From Humulus lupulus (lineage: Eukaryota; Streptophyta; Magnoliopsida; Rosales; Cannabaceae), in assembly GCF_963169125.1 (NCBI RefSeq), contig NC_084796.1, positions 92,302,888 through 92,366,887 of the forward strand: a DNA stretch of 64,000 bases, written 5' to 3'. The notes under the pieces are model-generated. The model was given only the letters and a program-made list of their open reading frames with translations. It searched no databases and was not told where the DNA came from. Shown piece after piece: positions 46,672 to 58,070 of the stretch (position 1 is its first letter; each line of letters opens with the position of its first letter). A program made the translations under genes and the position numbers.

Positions 46672-46891
46672 TTTATTTACTACGAACAGTAAATAAACTT
46701 TGAGCGAACGACCCTTCGGTAACTCCTCCTGACGTGTCAGAGCCCTTCGTGCGTCCTTGAAAAAAGCAAACCACTCCTGTCTAATCAAGGCTTTTCAGTT
46801 TCCCAGAAACAATTTTGACGGCCATTACGCTTCCCCATACTTCGAAAATGGAAAACTAATGATCACGCCTTTTGAATACCAAAGACAAACT

Positions 46892-47503
46892 TATATAAGG
46901 TTACTTGAGCCACTTCTTTCCTTTTTACGCACGTCACTTCTCTGTCGAAAACCCTAAAAACCAGAGCTTTACTCTCTCCGGCGAACCTTCCTTTGTGCTG
47001 TAGGAACAGACGGTGGGCTCATTGACTCCCGAAACTCTCACTTCCATCTTCACGACCACTTTCCTTGGTAAGTCACTTTGAAACTCCATGCTTCTAACCT
47101 TTCGTGGTGCATGCTTTTAAATGGTGTACTGTTTGAATCTCTTGGTTTCTGGTTTTTTGAACGCCTGTAGATAAGATGTTTTTGTAGGCAAAGTAGGCTT
47201 TTGAGTAGGTTTAAAACCCAGGATTAGTGCTTTTTAGGACGTAGGATCGAAGTAGCATTTCGATTTTTTTTTTTAAACCAGTTAGAAATAATTTTTTCCC
47301 GTCGTAAGGAGAGTTGAAAAAGCTTTTCAGGAAAACTTTTCACTTTCACCCTTTTTGGTCCGTTTTTTAAACTGTTTGCACCGAGAGACTTAGTTAGAAT
47401 GCTGTTATATAAAGGCTTAGCTTTTGTACTCGACCAGCGTTACTTTAAGAATCTCCTAGATTCCTCTGACCTCGCCTCCCCATTCTTCTGTTTGCAGATT
47501 TTG
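46892..47503 (+). promoter_or_regulatory. Promoter, 5' UTR and leader intron of the E2 antisense gene
   Basis: TATATAA at 46892-46898, a UTR of about 140 bases, consensus donor GTAAGT at 47068-47073, and acceptor TTTGCAG ending at 47497, six bases before the start codon at 47504. The leader intron is about 430 bases. The same plan occurs in E1 and E5. Confidence 0.65.
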
Positions 47504-50154
47504 ATGCCAGATTTGTGGGGAGGTGAGAGACCCATCGACGATGACCTCCTCGCCCAACTGCTCGAAGGAGAAGAACAACCAGCCGATCGCATCCATCAGA
47601 TACCTTTCTCACGAGCCTCTTCCAGACCGCACCCTTCTCCTTCAATGGCCCGTTCAAAATCTTCTGGCAAGAAAAGGCCCGAATCGGAAAGTAACCCTTC
47701 TTCTTCTGCCCAGCCTGATTCGCAGGCGGGGGCTCCCTCGACCAGTGGTCGAGAGAATCTTGTTCCTGACCCCAATATCCAAACTAGGGCTCGTCCTCGT
47801 CATCGCAATCCGCCTGATGTCGAGTGGTACACTCCTCCAGCCAGTTCGATGACCCTTCGGATGGTCGCGAACTGCTTCAGAAAATACCCCCTAACGGGGG
47901 TAACCATTACACGTCCTACTGCGGAGCAGAGGGCTAACCGTCCAGGAGGAGCAAACAGTGCCTGGTCCCGGTATCACATTGAAGCGGGGGCTTATCTCCC
48001 TCTTCATCCTTTCTTTGTGGGGGTGGCCAATTATTTCGGCGTCGCTCCCTTTCAAATAACCCCTAACGGATATAGGATGTTGGCTGCACTCTATGTCCTG
48101 TACAAACTTAACAAATGGCCAGAACCTTCACCTCATGAGGTTAACTACCTCTTTGACCTCAAGTCCAATCCCCAACACAACGGGACGGGCTTTTTTCACT
48201 TCTGCCATCAGGAAACTGGCCGGACGTTTTTGAGTGGCACCACCCACATATCAAACGTGGGACATTACAACAAGGAGTACTTCTTTACTCCGGATATATC
48301 CAGTAACAACTTGGCCTTCGCGAGAGGAGGTACAAATTTGTCTTTGCGTTGGTCGATACTTTATCATAGAGTATTTCCTTTCGTCATTTCTCAAACTTGA
48401 TTTTCCTTTCAGGCCCCTGGTTGCGCCCGACCCCAACACAAGACATGGTGTCGAGGTCTGAAACTCTGGCCAAGATGTCTGCCGCAACCAAATGTGTCAA
48501 GACCTTGACACTAGAAAAGAACTTGAGGTCGTCTGGCCTTCTGGCTCCTCGCCATGACAATAGAGGGTCCGAAACGGACGAACCCACTGCCGGGGGGGTT
48601 CCCGAGCAGCAACTTCCTGTGCCCTCTCCAAGGAGGAGGCCAACAGGAGTTACGATCAGGGAACCCACGGGCAGCCCTTCTGCAGAAAGGCCTTCTGCTC
48701 CCCAAGGCAAGGGGAAAGAAAAGGCCACAGAACCAGTTGTTGACTTGGAAGAGTCTTCTGATGACAATGGTAACGTTATTTCGCTTTTAAATGGTCTGCC
48801 AATCCCCTGTCACATGTTTGACGGGGATGGCAACTTTACATATGCTCCAAATCTAGGGCCAAACTTCTTCATGCCATAAAATGAGTATATGATTAATAGA
48901 GTCAATAGTATAGCGACCAGTAGTTGTAGCTCGGGTATTCACTTTATTATCTTCTTTCTGTTGTATTACTTACTTTTACCTTTTTCTTCCCTTACTAACC
49001 TCTTGTGTTTATTTTCATGCAGATATGTCGACTCCCAATATCTTTGACATGTACCAGGCCGAAGAGGAAGAGGAAGTCCCTCAACTTCAACGGAGGTCAA
49101 AGAAACGAACTGGTGAAACCAGTCAAGGCCCTTCAGCCAAGAAGAGTCGACTAGAAGACCTTCCTCAGGGCACACCACCCGGGAAAAGTCCTGCGCCAAC
49201 TGGGCGAACTCCTACCCCTCCTCCAGCTCCTTCTGAACAGTAAAACACCCCTGCTCGGTCCAACCCTCCACCTGCGCCTGCTAGGGAGCATCTTTCTCGC
49301 GAAGAGGCTCATGAGGCCAGGCTCGTGAGCCGTACCATTCGATCCGCTAAGGATCGAATTGAACGCATAGGCAAAGGTGAGCGTGTTGGGGCCTCCATGA
49401 TCCAAGCTGTAGAGCTACCAGTCGATCAGATCCTGAATAGGGCTCTGAACGAGATCTCCAGCGTAAGTATTTCTTTGTTCCTCGAGTCTTTGTTTTTTCA
49501 GTTCTCGTGATAAGTCTTGACTTCTTTTTCTTTCGTTTACAGGCCTTACTTTCTGCCATTACTGCTCGTACCCGAGCCCAGTCCTACTTTGAGCAGATTG
49601 AGGCTAAAGTTCTCGAGAAACATCAGGTGAAGGCGGCTGAGGAGCTTTCGGCTGCTGAGGCCAAACATGCTAAGGAGTTGGAGACGGTGGTCCGAGAGAG
49701 GGATGCAGCGGTGACCAAACTGTCCGCGGCTGAAGCTGCAAAAGATGCAGCGGTTAAGCTGAGGGAAGAGTACCAGTCGTACAACAAAACTCATCTCCGC
49801 GAAATCAAGCATCTGGAGGGGGTAGTCAAGTCTAAGGACGAGACTATTGCCACTCTCGAGGGCAAGGTGCAGCAGTCGGAGCTTGACAACTCCAAGAATC
49901 TGGAAAAGTACAAAAGGACGACACTCCGATGTTTCTATAACTTCTGGAAACACAATCAGGGTGCTGACTTCAGCTATCTTTCAGAGGAAGTCAGAGTTGC
50001 GGAGTTGGCTCGGTGCGCTGCTCAACTGGCTGAAGAGGAGGCAAGAGCCGCGACTCCCGCAACCCCAAGCGTCGTTGGTTTGGACGAAGAAACCATCGAG
50101 GAAGAGACTGACCAGGTTGTTGCCCAGGATCCTCCTGCCCCCCATGCCTCTTAA
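47504..50154 (+). pseudogene. E2 antisense spliced gene (Transposase_28-like domain plus coiled coil)
   Basis: Four coding exons: 47504-48329, 48414-48934, 49023-49462, 49543-50154, with introns of 84, 88 and 80 bases, all GT...AG with pyrimidine-rich ends; every junction keeps the frame. Exon 1 (MPDLWGGERPIDDD...) holds the block YLPLHPFFVGVANYFGVAPF with PNGYRMLAALYVLYKL, which I associate with Transposase_28. Exon 2 continues PWLRPTPTQDM and an acidic tail with GLPIPCHMFDGDGNF. Exon 3 has a basic stretch (RSKKR, KKSR) that may be a nuclear signal. Exon 4 is a coiled coil ending in CFYNFWKHNQGADFSYLSEE. Two in-frame stops (48877, 49241) interrupt it. Transcribed towards gag-pol; role unknown. 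Confidence 0.78.
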
Positions 50155-50852
50155 TTTATTTAACTGTCTTTCTTTCTTTTTGAACATGTGACCCACGGGT
50201 CGCAATGTAAAAACAACAGTTTCTTTTTAAACTTTGCTGCACGGGCAGTAAATCTTTTTGTTTGAACAATTACATTCAAGCAGCAATGCTTGCGGTGTAA
50301 AGGCTTAACTCTTGGTGTTATAATATTTTTACTTATTATAACGTTTGTCCGTATGACCGAACTTAGCATAGTACTTTGTCATGATTTATCAAAACATATA
50401 TTTTGAAAAAATACTCTAAGTACTTGAAGCATGCTTTCACTCATTTTGTTCATGTGTTTACATACCTTGAGAGTATGCTTTGCTATCGATGTGCCTTATA
50501 TGCCCCCCAAGTGATCGAGGAGCTTTAGGTCCTTGGTCACTTGCCTTGACCATGGCCTGTCCGAACATTCCTGTTCGTGTGGAAAAATGATACTTGTAAT
50601 ACAGCAAAACAACACACGTAATGAAAAAATACTTGTAAATGTAAATTCACAAAGGTTGGCAAGAACGACTGGCTGAGCACAGTCCCTTATAATTTCGTAT
50701 TAAAAATGGACTAATCATGTCTTTACGAATGATTCTGAAACAGAATCTTACATATATGAGCAGTTAGCCATACACCGTGGCTAACCCTCTTTGCAAAACT
50801 TGTAAAAATTAATAGAAAAATTTGAACAAGCCAGTCCTTTAAGAAGGCCTAT
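50155..50852. other. E2 spacer between the two convergent genes
   Basis: No gene. It holds the complement of the tract ACTTGGGGGGCAT (50500-50512) conserved in E1 and E4, and would contain the poly(A) regions of both transcripts. Confidence 0.6.
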
Positions 50853-52109
50853 TTATTGATAATACTTGCGCAGGTGTTCTCCATTCCAGTAACGTGGAAC
50901 GAGATCTCCATTTAAGCGTGCAAGTTTGTAGGTGCCTGGGTGAAGGACTTCTTCAATCTGGTAAGGTCCTTCCCAGTTAGGTCCGAGCACGCCAGCAGTG
51001 GAGTCGCGGGTATTCAAGAAAACTCGTCGTAACACCAAGTCTCCGACGTTGAATCTTCTTTCTTTAACTTTGGAGTTACCGGGCGACTTTTTGTTGATAA
51101 GCAGCAACTTGGAGTTGAGATTTTTCTCGTATCTCATCAATTGCGTCTAAGGACTCCAGCATTAGCTGGCTGTTTTTCTCTTGATCATACGTTAAACGCC
51201 GATGTGAGGGGGGATCTATCTCAACGGGTAACATGGCCTCATACCCATAAGCTAAGGAAAATGGGGTACGTCCTGTGGCTGTTCGATGAGATGTTCTATA
51301 CGACCAGAGGACTTCAGGTAGTTGTTCTGGCCATGCTCCTTTAGCCTCTTCGAGTCTTTTCTTCAGGGTGTCCTTGAGGGTTTTGTTTACAGCTTCGACT
51401 TGCCCATTCGCTTGGGGGTGTGCGACTGAAGAAAAGCTCTTAATTACCCCATGCCTTTCGCAGAAATCGGTGAACAGGTCGCTGTCAAATTGGGTTCCGT
51501 TGTCTGATACTATTTTTCTGGGCAAACCATACCGGCACACAATGTTCTTGATGACAAAGTCGAGAACTTTCTTGGTTGTGATGGTTGCGAGTGGTTCAGC
51601 TTCGACCCATTTTGTGAAGTAATCAATTGCCACAACTGCGTACTTTACTCCTCCTTTTCCTGTTGGCAGGGATCCAATTAAGTCTATTCCCCATATTGCG
51701 AAAGGCCATGGGCTCTGCATCTGCTTTAGCTCGTTTGGAGCTGCTCGTGGGATTTTGGAGAACCTCTGACATTTATCACACCTTCGTACGTACTCCATTG
51801 AATCCTCGTTCATCGTTGGCCAAAAATAGCCCTGTCGGAGAATTTTTTTCGCCAAACTCTGCCCCCCAGCGTGATCTCCGCAGAAGCCTTCATGTACTTC
51901 TTTCATGAGTTCCTTAGCTTTTTCTGATGTGATACACCTGAGCAGTGGTATTGAGTATCCTCTTCGGTACATAACACCGTCGAGCAGTATGTACCTAGCA
52001 GCTTGTCTTTGCAGAGTTCTGGCCTTGTTTCTATCTGCTGGCAATGTCCCATTTGTCAGATATTCCAGGTAAGGCGCCATCCATGTATCTTCTATTCGAA
52101 TTTCCATGC
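50853..52109 (-). pseudogene. int: E2 integrase
   Basis: Minus-strand HHCC zinc region (GDHAGGQSLAKKI, CDKCQRF near 51780), catalytic core (WGIDLIGSLP near 51690, VSDNGTQFDS near 51495, NGQVEAVNK near 51395) and a GPY tail ending LRKYYQ at 50853. All three acidic positions are present. A five-base loss near 51080 shifts the frame before the GPY tail. Over 90% identical to E1 integrase by eye. Confidence 0.88.
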
Positions 52110-52699
52110 TGACTTCGGTCGCATCAATGCTTGGTTCGCTTAATCTCTCTACTGGGACTATGTTCAAGGTGTCAGCGTCTTTAGCACTTGCAAGTTTGGC
52201 CAAGGCGTCTGCATTCGAATTTTGGTCTCGCGGAATCTGCTGGAGGGTGTATTTTGTAAACTGTGCTAGCAAATCTTTTGTTTTATTAAGGTAGGCCATC
52301 ATTTTTAACCCTCGCGCTTGATATTCTCCCAGGACTTGATTCACGACCAGCTGAGAGTCGCTGTAAATATCGAGCGTTTTTATGTTCATATCCCTGGCCA
52401 TTCTCAGTCCAGCGAGGAGTGCTTCGTATTCCGCTTCATTGTTTGACGCTGCGAAGTCAAACCTGATTGCGCAATGAAATCGATGCCCATCGGGCGTTAT
52501 CAATATCACTCCCGCTCCAGCGTGAGATTCATTAGATGATCCATCTGTGAATAGTTTCCACGAAGGAGTCTTGTCTTGAGGCATGGGCGCTTCAGGCTGT
52601 TTGCACAGCTCGTTACTGGGGAGTTCGGTGAACTCCGCAATAAAATCGGCTAAGGCTTGCCCTTTTATTGCTGCTCGCGGTGAATAAGTTACGTCGAAC
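52110..52699 (-). CDS. pol: E2 archaeal-like RNase H
   Basis: An intact domain within the open frame that continues into integrase: LFTDGSSNESHAGAGVIL (about 52560), SNNEAEYEALLAGLRMA, DIYSDSQLVVNQVL and a NADALAKLASA end, giving the D-E-D-D set. It degrades RNA of the cDNA hybrid. It follows the Ty3-type RNase H, the dual arrangement typical of Tat. Confidence 0.85.
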
Positions 52700-54155
52700 T
52701 GTCCCAATTCGACCGCCCATTTTAACAGTCGTCCAGCCGCCTCGGGTTTTTGGAGGACTTGCCGAAGGGGTGGTCGGTCAGAACCGTGATAGGATGGGCT
52801 TGGAAGTACGGTCGCAACTTTCGGGAGGCTAGAATTAGGCAATATGATAATCTTTCGATCGGTGGATATTTCAATTCTGCACCGATCAGCCTTTTGCTGA
52901 CGTAGTAAACAGCTTTCTGCACGCCTTCTTCTTCCCATATCAGTACCGCACTAGCAGCAACTTCGGTAATCGCCAGATAAATATACAAAGTCTCTCCTTC
53001 GATTGGTTTTGATAGGATGGGAGGTTGCGACATATGAGCCTTTATTTTCTGGAATGCTTGCTCGCAGTCTTCCGTCCATTCAAACTTCTTATTTCCCCTA
53101 AGTAGATTGAAGAATGGAACGCACTTGTCAGTTGATTTTGAGATGAATCTACTAAGGGCAGCTATCCTTCCGGTCAGGCTTTGGACATCCTTGATCTTTT
53201 CTGGCGACTTCATATCGATCAGGGCTTTTATCTTGTCGGGGTTGGCCTCGATTCCCCTTGAATTTACTATAAACCCTAAAAAATTTCCTGACCCGACTCC
53301 AAAGGAACATTTGAGGGGATTCAACTTCATATGGTACTTGTTTAACACATCAAAGCACCTTCGCAAATCCCTCACATGTCCTTCAGCCTTCTTGGACTTT
53401 ACCAGCATGTCATCCACATATACCTCCATGCTTACTCCGATCAGCTCCTTGAACATGTGGTTGACCAGTCGTTGGTAAGTTGCACCTGCGTTTTTTAGTC
53501 CAAAAGGCATTACCTTGTAACAAAATAAGCCCGTATCGGTCCGAAAGCTGGTATGATCCTCATCAGGGGGATGCATGCTAATCTGATTGTAGCCTGAATA
53601 TGCATCCATGAACGAAAGGATCTCATGCCCAGCAGTTGCATCGACTAACTGGTCGATCCTCGGGAGTGGGAAGCAGTCTTTCGGGCAGGCTTTATTGAGG
53701 TCTGTAAAATCCACACAGGTCCGCCATTTGCCGTTAGGCTTGGGGACCAGCACCGGATTGGAGACCCACGATGGATAAAACGCCACCCTGATGAACCCAT
53801 TTTCTTTAAGTCTTTCGACTTCTTCTTTCAAGGCTCTTGATCTGTCTTTATCGAGCAGCCTTCTTTTTTGTTGCACCGGTGGGAAGACTTTGTTTATGTT
53901 CAGGACATGGCTGATCACTGCAGGATCTATACCGACCATGTCTTTATGCGACCAGGCGAAAACTTCCTGGTTCTTTTGCAAGAATTCCACCAGCGCCTGC
54001 TTTGCGGTAGGTTCTAAATTCTTCCCAACCTTTACGATTCGGGTCGGGTCTTTTTCATCGAGCTGGACTTCCTCCAGGTCCTCGACGGGTCCAACATTTT
54101 CTTCAAAATCCCCAAAGCGAGGATCCAGATCTATATCCTCACTTTGGGCTACACC
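52700..54155 (-). pseudogene. pol: E2 reverse transcriptase and Ty3-type RNase H
   Basis: Minus-strand frame open from the stop at 54156 to about 52722. Blocks: EVFAWSHKDM, NPVLVPKPNGKWRTCVDFTDLNKACPKD, LSFMDAYSGYNQIS, YKVMPFGLKNAGATYQRLVN and the intact catalytic box YVDDMLVKSK near 53415. A one-base loss near 52770, in the tether just after ITVLTDHP, shifts the frame, so the RT domain itself is intact while the Ty3-type RNase H is broken at its end. It lies in one frame with gag and protease. Confidence 0.88.
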
Positions 54156-54819
54156 CTATTTGGTGACCTTTCCACCTGATTGGGTTTGTCTGTCTTCCGT
54201 CATCTGCAATCGTTCTGGGGTAGCGCTCCTCGATGCTCCACTTTTTGCCTTTGTGATCGAGGCGTTATAGCACTCCCTGGCTTCCCTTTGGTTTCCTAGA
54301 ATGCATCCTACCCCTGCGTCCGTTGGGAATTTCATGGCTAGATGCCACATGGAGATGATGGCCCTTAGTTCAACCAGTATGGGTCTTCCAATAACGGCGT
54401 TATACGCTGAAGGACAATCGACCACTACAAAAGTGGCGAGTAATGTCCTTGAGGCAGGCCTTGTACCCGTTGTCACTGGGAGTTTGATCATTCCGGCTGG
54501 TGCGAGTCCTTCTCCAGAGAAGCCGTATATGGTTTGATTGCAGGGCTCCAAGTCCTTCACGGACAGCTTCATGCGTTCCAGCGTTGATTTATACAGGATG
54601 TTCAATGAACTTCCTGTATCGACCAGTACTCTTTTTACCATCATATTGGCCATTTGGATATCCACGACCAGCGGATCGGAATGTGGGAACCGGACGTGTT
54701 GGGCATCGCCCTCAGAGAAGGTTATCCCAAACTCCTCTGAGCGGGCCTTTTTCGGCGCTCGGTCCTCCACAGTCATCATCTCGATGTCCTGGTCGTGGCG
54801 TAGAGTTCGAGCATATCGT
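54156..54819 (-). CDS. pro: E2 aspartic protease, ending at the shared TAG
   Basis: Open frame with DTGSSLNILYKS (about 54620), GEGLAPAGMIKLPV, VVDCPSAYNAVIGRPIL and MKFPTDAGVG. It ends GGKVTK followed by TAG at 54156-54158. In E1 the same codon is TAG (4196-4198). The frame reopens directly after the TAG into the RT linker, so either read-through or loss of pol must follow. Confidence 0.85.
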
Positions 54820-57095
54820 TCTCTAGCCTTTCCGCTATTTCCTGCGAGGTGCGGGCCTCCACAGATGGTTAAGAGTGTTCCGGCTACGGGGGCAGGCTGT
54901 AATGGTGGCGAGCATTGGCGTGTGGACGTCTGCTCGTTGCCACCTGGAGCTTCTCGTTGGGAAGTTCCCGAGGCCCGTACGTACCTTCTCAAGTGTCCTT
55001 GTCTAATGAGGAACTCAATTTCATCTTTTAGCTGGTTGCATTCATTAGTGTCATGTCCGTAGTCGTTATGGTAACGACAGAATTTGGTAGTGTCTCTTTT
55101 TGAAATATCTTTTCGAATGGGCCCAGGTTTCTTGTAGGGCACACTGGAGCTTGTGGCCTGGTAAACCTCTCCTCGAGACTCAACGAGGGCAGTGTAGTTA
55201 GTGAACCTAGGTTCATAACGATTACCCTTGGCACGTTTATTGTCGGAGGTGGAAGGCTCATTGTGTGGCCGTTTCCCACCATTCTTGCCATTACCGTTGC
55301 CGTTTCCGTTGCCGTTGCCGTTGCCATTTGGTTTGGTGCCATTGGCGGCTTTGGCGGGTTCGGCAGCCTTCTTACCCTTGTTCGAGGGTTTTCCATCATC
55401 GGCAATGGCTTCTTCGAGCTTGATATACCGATCAGCTCAGTCTAAGAACTCCTGGGTGGTTCTGACCCCATCCTTTCGAAGACTTTTCCATAGGGGCGAA
55501 CGGCGCCTCACTCCCGCGGTTATAGCCATCATTTTTCCTTCGTCTCCGACTGTCTTTGCTCCGGCTGCCGCTCGCATAAAGCGCTGGATGTAATCCTTTA
55601 GTGATTCTCCATCTTGCTGGTGGATCTCAACCAGTTGGTTTGCTTCGGTCGAGTGGACACGACCTGCGTAGAACTGTCCGTAGAACTCCCTTACGAACAT
55701 TTCCCAGGAAACTATGCTTGCAGGTGGGAACTTAAAGAACCATTCCTGTGCGGCTTCAAAAAGTGTTGCAGGAAAGATCCTGCACCGAGCGTCTTCGGAC
55801 ACTTTCTGAATGTCCATCTGGATTTCAAACTTATTCACATGCGAGACGGGATCCCCGTATCCATCAAAGTTTGGGAGCGTAGGCATCTTGAACTTGCCAG
55901 GAGTCTCTGCGTTGGCTATTCTTTGGATAAATGGAGTGCCTTTTCTCCTATCGTGATCGATGTAAGAGGTCCTTCCTCCGAACAGCTGTTGCACAGCTTG
56001 ATTTAGCGCGTCTATTTGGGCTTGCAACGCAGTAGGAATAGCTAAGGTCTCTGCTGCTGGGGGGATGTTCTCACCATGCTTCTCTCGACGATCATTGAGT
56101 ATGTCTCTTAGATCTTCCTCTCTTCTCCGTTGCTCGCTACCTCCGAGCCGGTTGAAGACATTATTTTTCCTGGGTTGCCGCCCAGCATCTTGTCTATTTG
56201 GTTGATCATCTTAAGGTATTTGGCTCCTGCTCTTACCTCTATTTCCGTTCCTCCCATCAGCATTGTCCTTGCCTGAGTCAGCCTCGTTGTAGCCGTGGCC
56301 ATCTTTGAACTTTGACTGGCTGTGGTAAGACTGGTTGTTCCCTCTATTCCCATCTCTGGCAGAAACACCCCGAGCGTTAGAGGGTGGCCTGCGCTGGTCG
56401 CGATGTCCCCGTGCATTATCATGCCGTTGGGATCCACGGACCGCAAAGCCTAACTCCGAGTCTCTCCTGTTACCAGGAGGGTAGTGACCCCTGTTCGCTT
56501 GGTGTGGCCCATCATTCTCGAGGCATCTAGGACTACGAGGCTGTCGCTCGGCCCTATTCTGCCTTTGCTGCGGGGGATTACCTCGAGCAGCGTGGGATGG
56601 TGGATCTGCCTCGGGGTCCAGTGGGACGTCGTCATGGGGCATCTGGGGCTGTTCAGGCCTTTGCGGACTTGAAGGATGGACCGGTGGGCTAGGATTGGGA
56701 CCTCCTTGGGGTGGCCCAGTTTCAGGTTGATTAGGCTGCGAGGCAGGCGCGGCCTGATTTCTGGCCAACAGCAAGGCCGCTTCAAGGGCTGCCATGGCCT
56801 CGGTCTGGCAGCGATCCACCTCCGCTTGTCTCTCGCTTAACTCCGCCCGCTGACGATCAAGTTCCTGCTGCTGCCTTGCCATAGCTTCTGCGGCAGTCTC
56901 TTGATTGGCTCTCAGACTAGCCAACTCTTCCTGCAACGTGCCCAAGGTGCTCCTCAAAGTCGCATCGTCCATTTCCTCCTCTTCAAAATCTAGTTGCGGC
57001 TCATCTTCCGCCATGCTTGCAGGGGGAGGAGGAGGTGGTGGATTCGACGGTGCAGCAGCGGCGGTCTGAGCAGCTTTCTTCCCTGCTTTCGCCAT
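54820..57095 (-). pseudogene. gag: E2 gag
   Basis: Starts at 57095 (MAKAGKK), the position matching the E1 start; an upstream ATG at 57110 adds only five residues. Poly-proline and acidic head, coiled-coil-like stretch, Pro/Gln-rich linker, gag core (ARCRIFPATLFEAAQEWFF, about 55800), Asn-Gly run and the knuckle FCRYHNDYGHDTNEC (CX2HX4HX4C, near 55070). Stops: TAA at 56211 and TGA at about 55437 (CGA in E1). One frame with protease. Confidence 0.85.
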
Positions 57096-57120
57096 TAGTT
57101 TTATCAACAACGATGAATCG

Positions 57121-57140
57121 TCCTCTCAATGAAAGCGCCA
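57121..57140 (-). other. E2 primer-binding site
   Basis: The minus strand reads TGGCGCTTTCATTGAGAGGA three bases after the 5' LTR. It is the unmutated form of the E1 site. The tRNA is not assigned. Confidence 0.75.
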
Positions 57141-57143
57141 GAA

Positions 57144-57731
57144 TGTTGACCCACGATTTAGCCAACTGACACGGAGTCAAAATATGAATGATATAGACGA
57201 ATATGTATAGATAATAACGTAATGACAAAAGTAAAGAAAACACAGTAATTTATAGTGGTTCGGCCCCAGGATCTGGTAATGACCTACGTCCACTTAGAAT
57301 GATATTGATATGGGATCAAAAGTGTGATCAGAGAACTTGGGTTCAATGAGTTTCAACACTCCTCATAAACAATACAAGTTTACTCAGATAGTTTCTATAA
57401 TCTCTATGATTTCCGGACTCCAAAAGTCCCTTCCCATGAGCCATCTCCTGCTTTTTATAGGCTCATGGAGGGTTGCCCAATATTGTTACAGATATTATCC
57501 CCTGAATCATCGGATATTCAGAAGATTGCATGAGATAAATTTGGGATTCATAAGATCTTTCCGTAAATGTTGCTTTGCCAGCGGAACCACCGACCAGTCT
57601 GGTCGTGGTAAAGACAGGTCTGTCTTGCTTCTGGTGTGTCTCCTGGTCGATACTCTAGCAGACGCTCCAGGTGTCAGCCACGTGTCAAGAGATTATTCGC
57701 CACGTCACAAATGCTAATTTATTGGATAACA
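57144..57731 (-). repeat. E2 5' LTR
   Basis: 588 bases, ends TGTTATCC and GGTCAACA on the minus strand. It contains a GACCAGACTGGTC palindrome in U3 (about 57593-57605) and the TATA complement near 57453. Confidence 0.95.
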
Positions 57732-57736
57732 AAGAC

Positions 57737-57872
57737 TATTATTTATTTTTCTTAAACTCGAGTTATGTTTATTTTAATTTTTCAATAAAGAAGGTGACAC
57801 TTTTCCAATTTATTAAGTTTATTTTCAACATTTTTATTTTCTAAAATCATAGTTAGATTTTAGGGTGTTACA
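57737..57872 (+). repeat. Right part of the LTR split by E2
   Basis: Continues 45262-46069 after the AAGAC duplication and ends TTAGGGTGTTACA, the typical TG...CA end of chromovirus LTRs in + orientation. Confidence 0.5.
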
Positions 57873-58070
57873 GATGGTTACCTAAATAGATGTTAGTTCT
57901 GTAGTGTCTCGATGGAAGTTCAATACATAGCTCGATAGAGCTTGATAGGGCTCGATAACAGCTCGATGGCAGTGTTTACTTCAATTTCCTATAAAAAAAT
58001 TTTACAATTTTTGCCTGATTTTGTTTAACTTTCTGTTTTCTCACTAACTATTTTCATGTGTTGATGCAGA

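Larger units (their letters stand above)
46070..57731 (-). mobile_element. E2: young Tat-like element, sibling of E1, minus strand
   Basis: LTRs of 588 bases at 57144-57731 (5') and 46070-46657 (3') differ at about five positions by eye. Target duplication AAGAC is perfect (46065-46069 and 57732-57736). Internal order on the minus strand is primer site, gag, protease, RT, Ty3-type and archaeal-like RNase H, integrase, spacer, with the convergent antisense gene on the + strand. Gag-pol is one frame from 57095 to about 52770 except for three stops; a one-base loss in the RNase H tether and a five-base loss near the end of integrase shift it. E2 is recent but not autonomous in its present state. 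Confidence 0.95.

Noticed and set aside
47504..48329. Reading the Transposase_28-like exon as a DNA transposase
   Set aside because: The Pfam-type name is historical; I see no DDE or other catalytic motif, and the gene lies inside an LTR retrotransposon.
51627..55593. Several + strand frames of 80-170 residues across E2 pol and gag
   Set aside because: They mirror the conserved minus-strand gag-pol frames and have no domains of their own.
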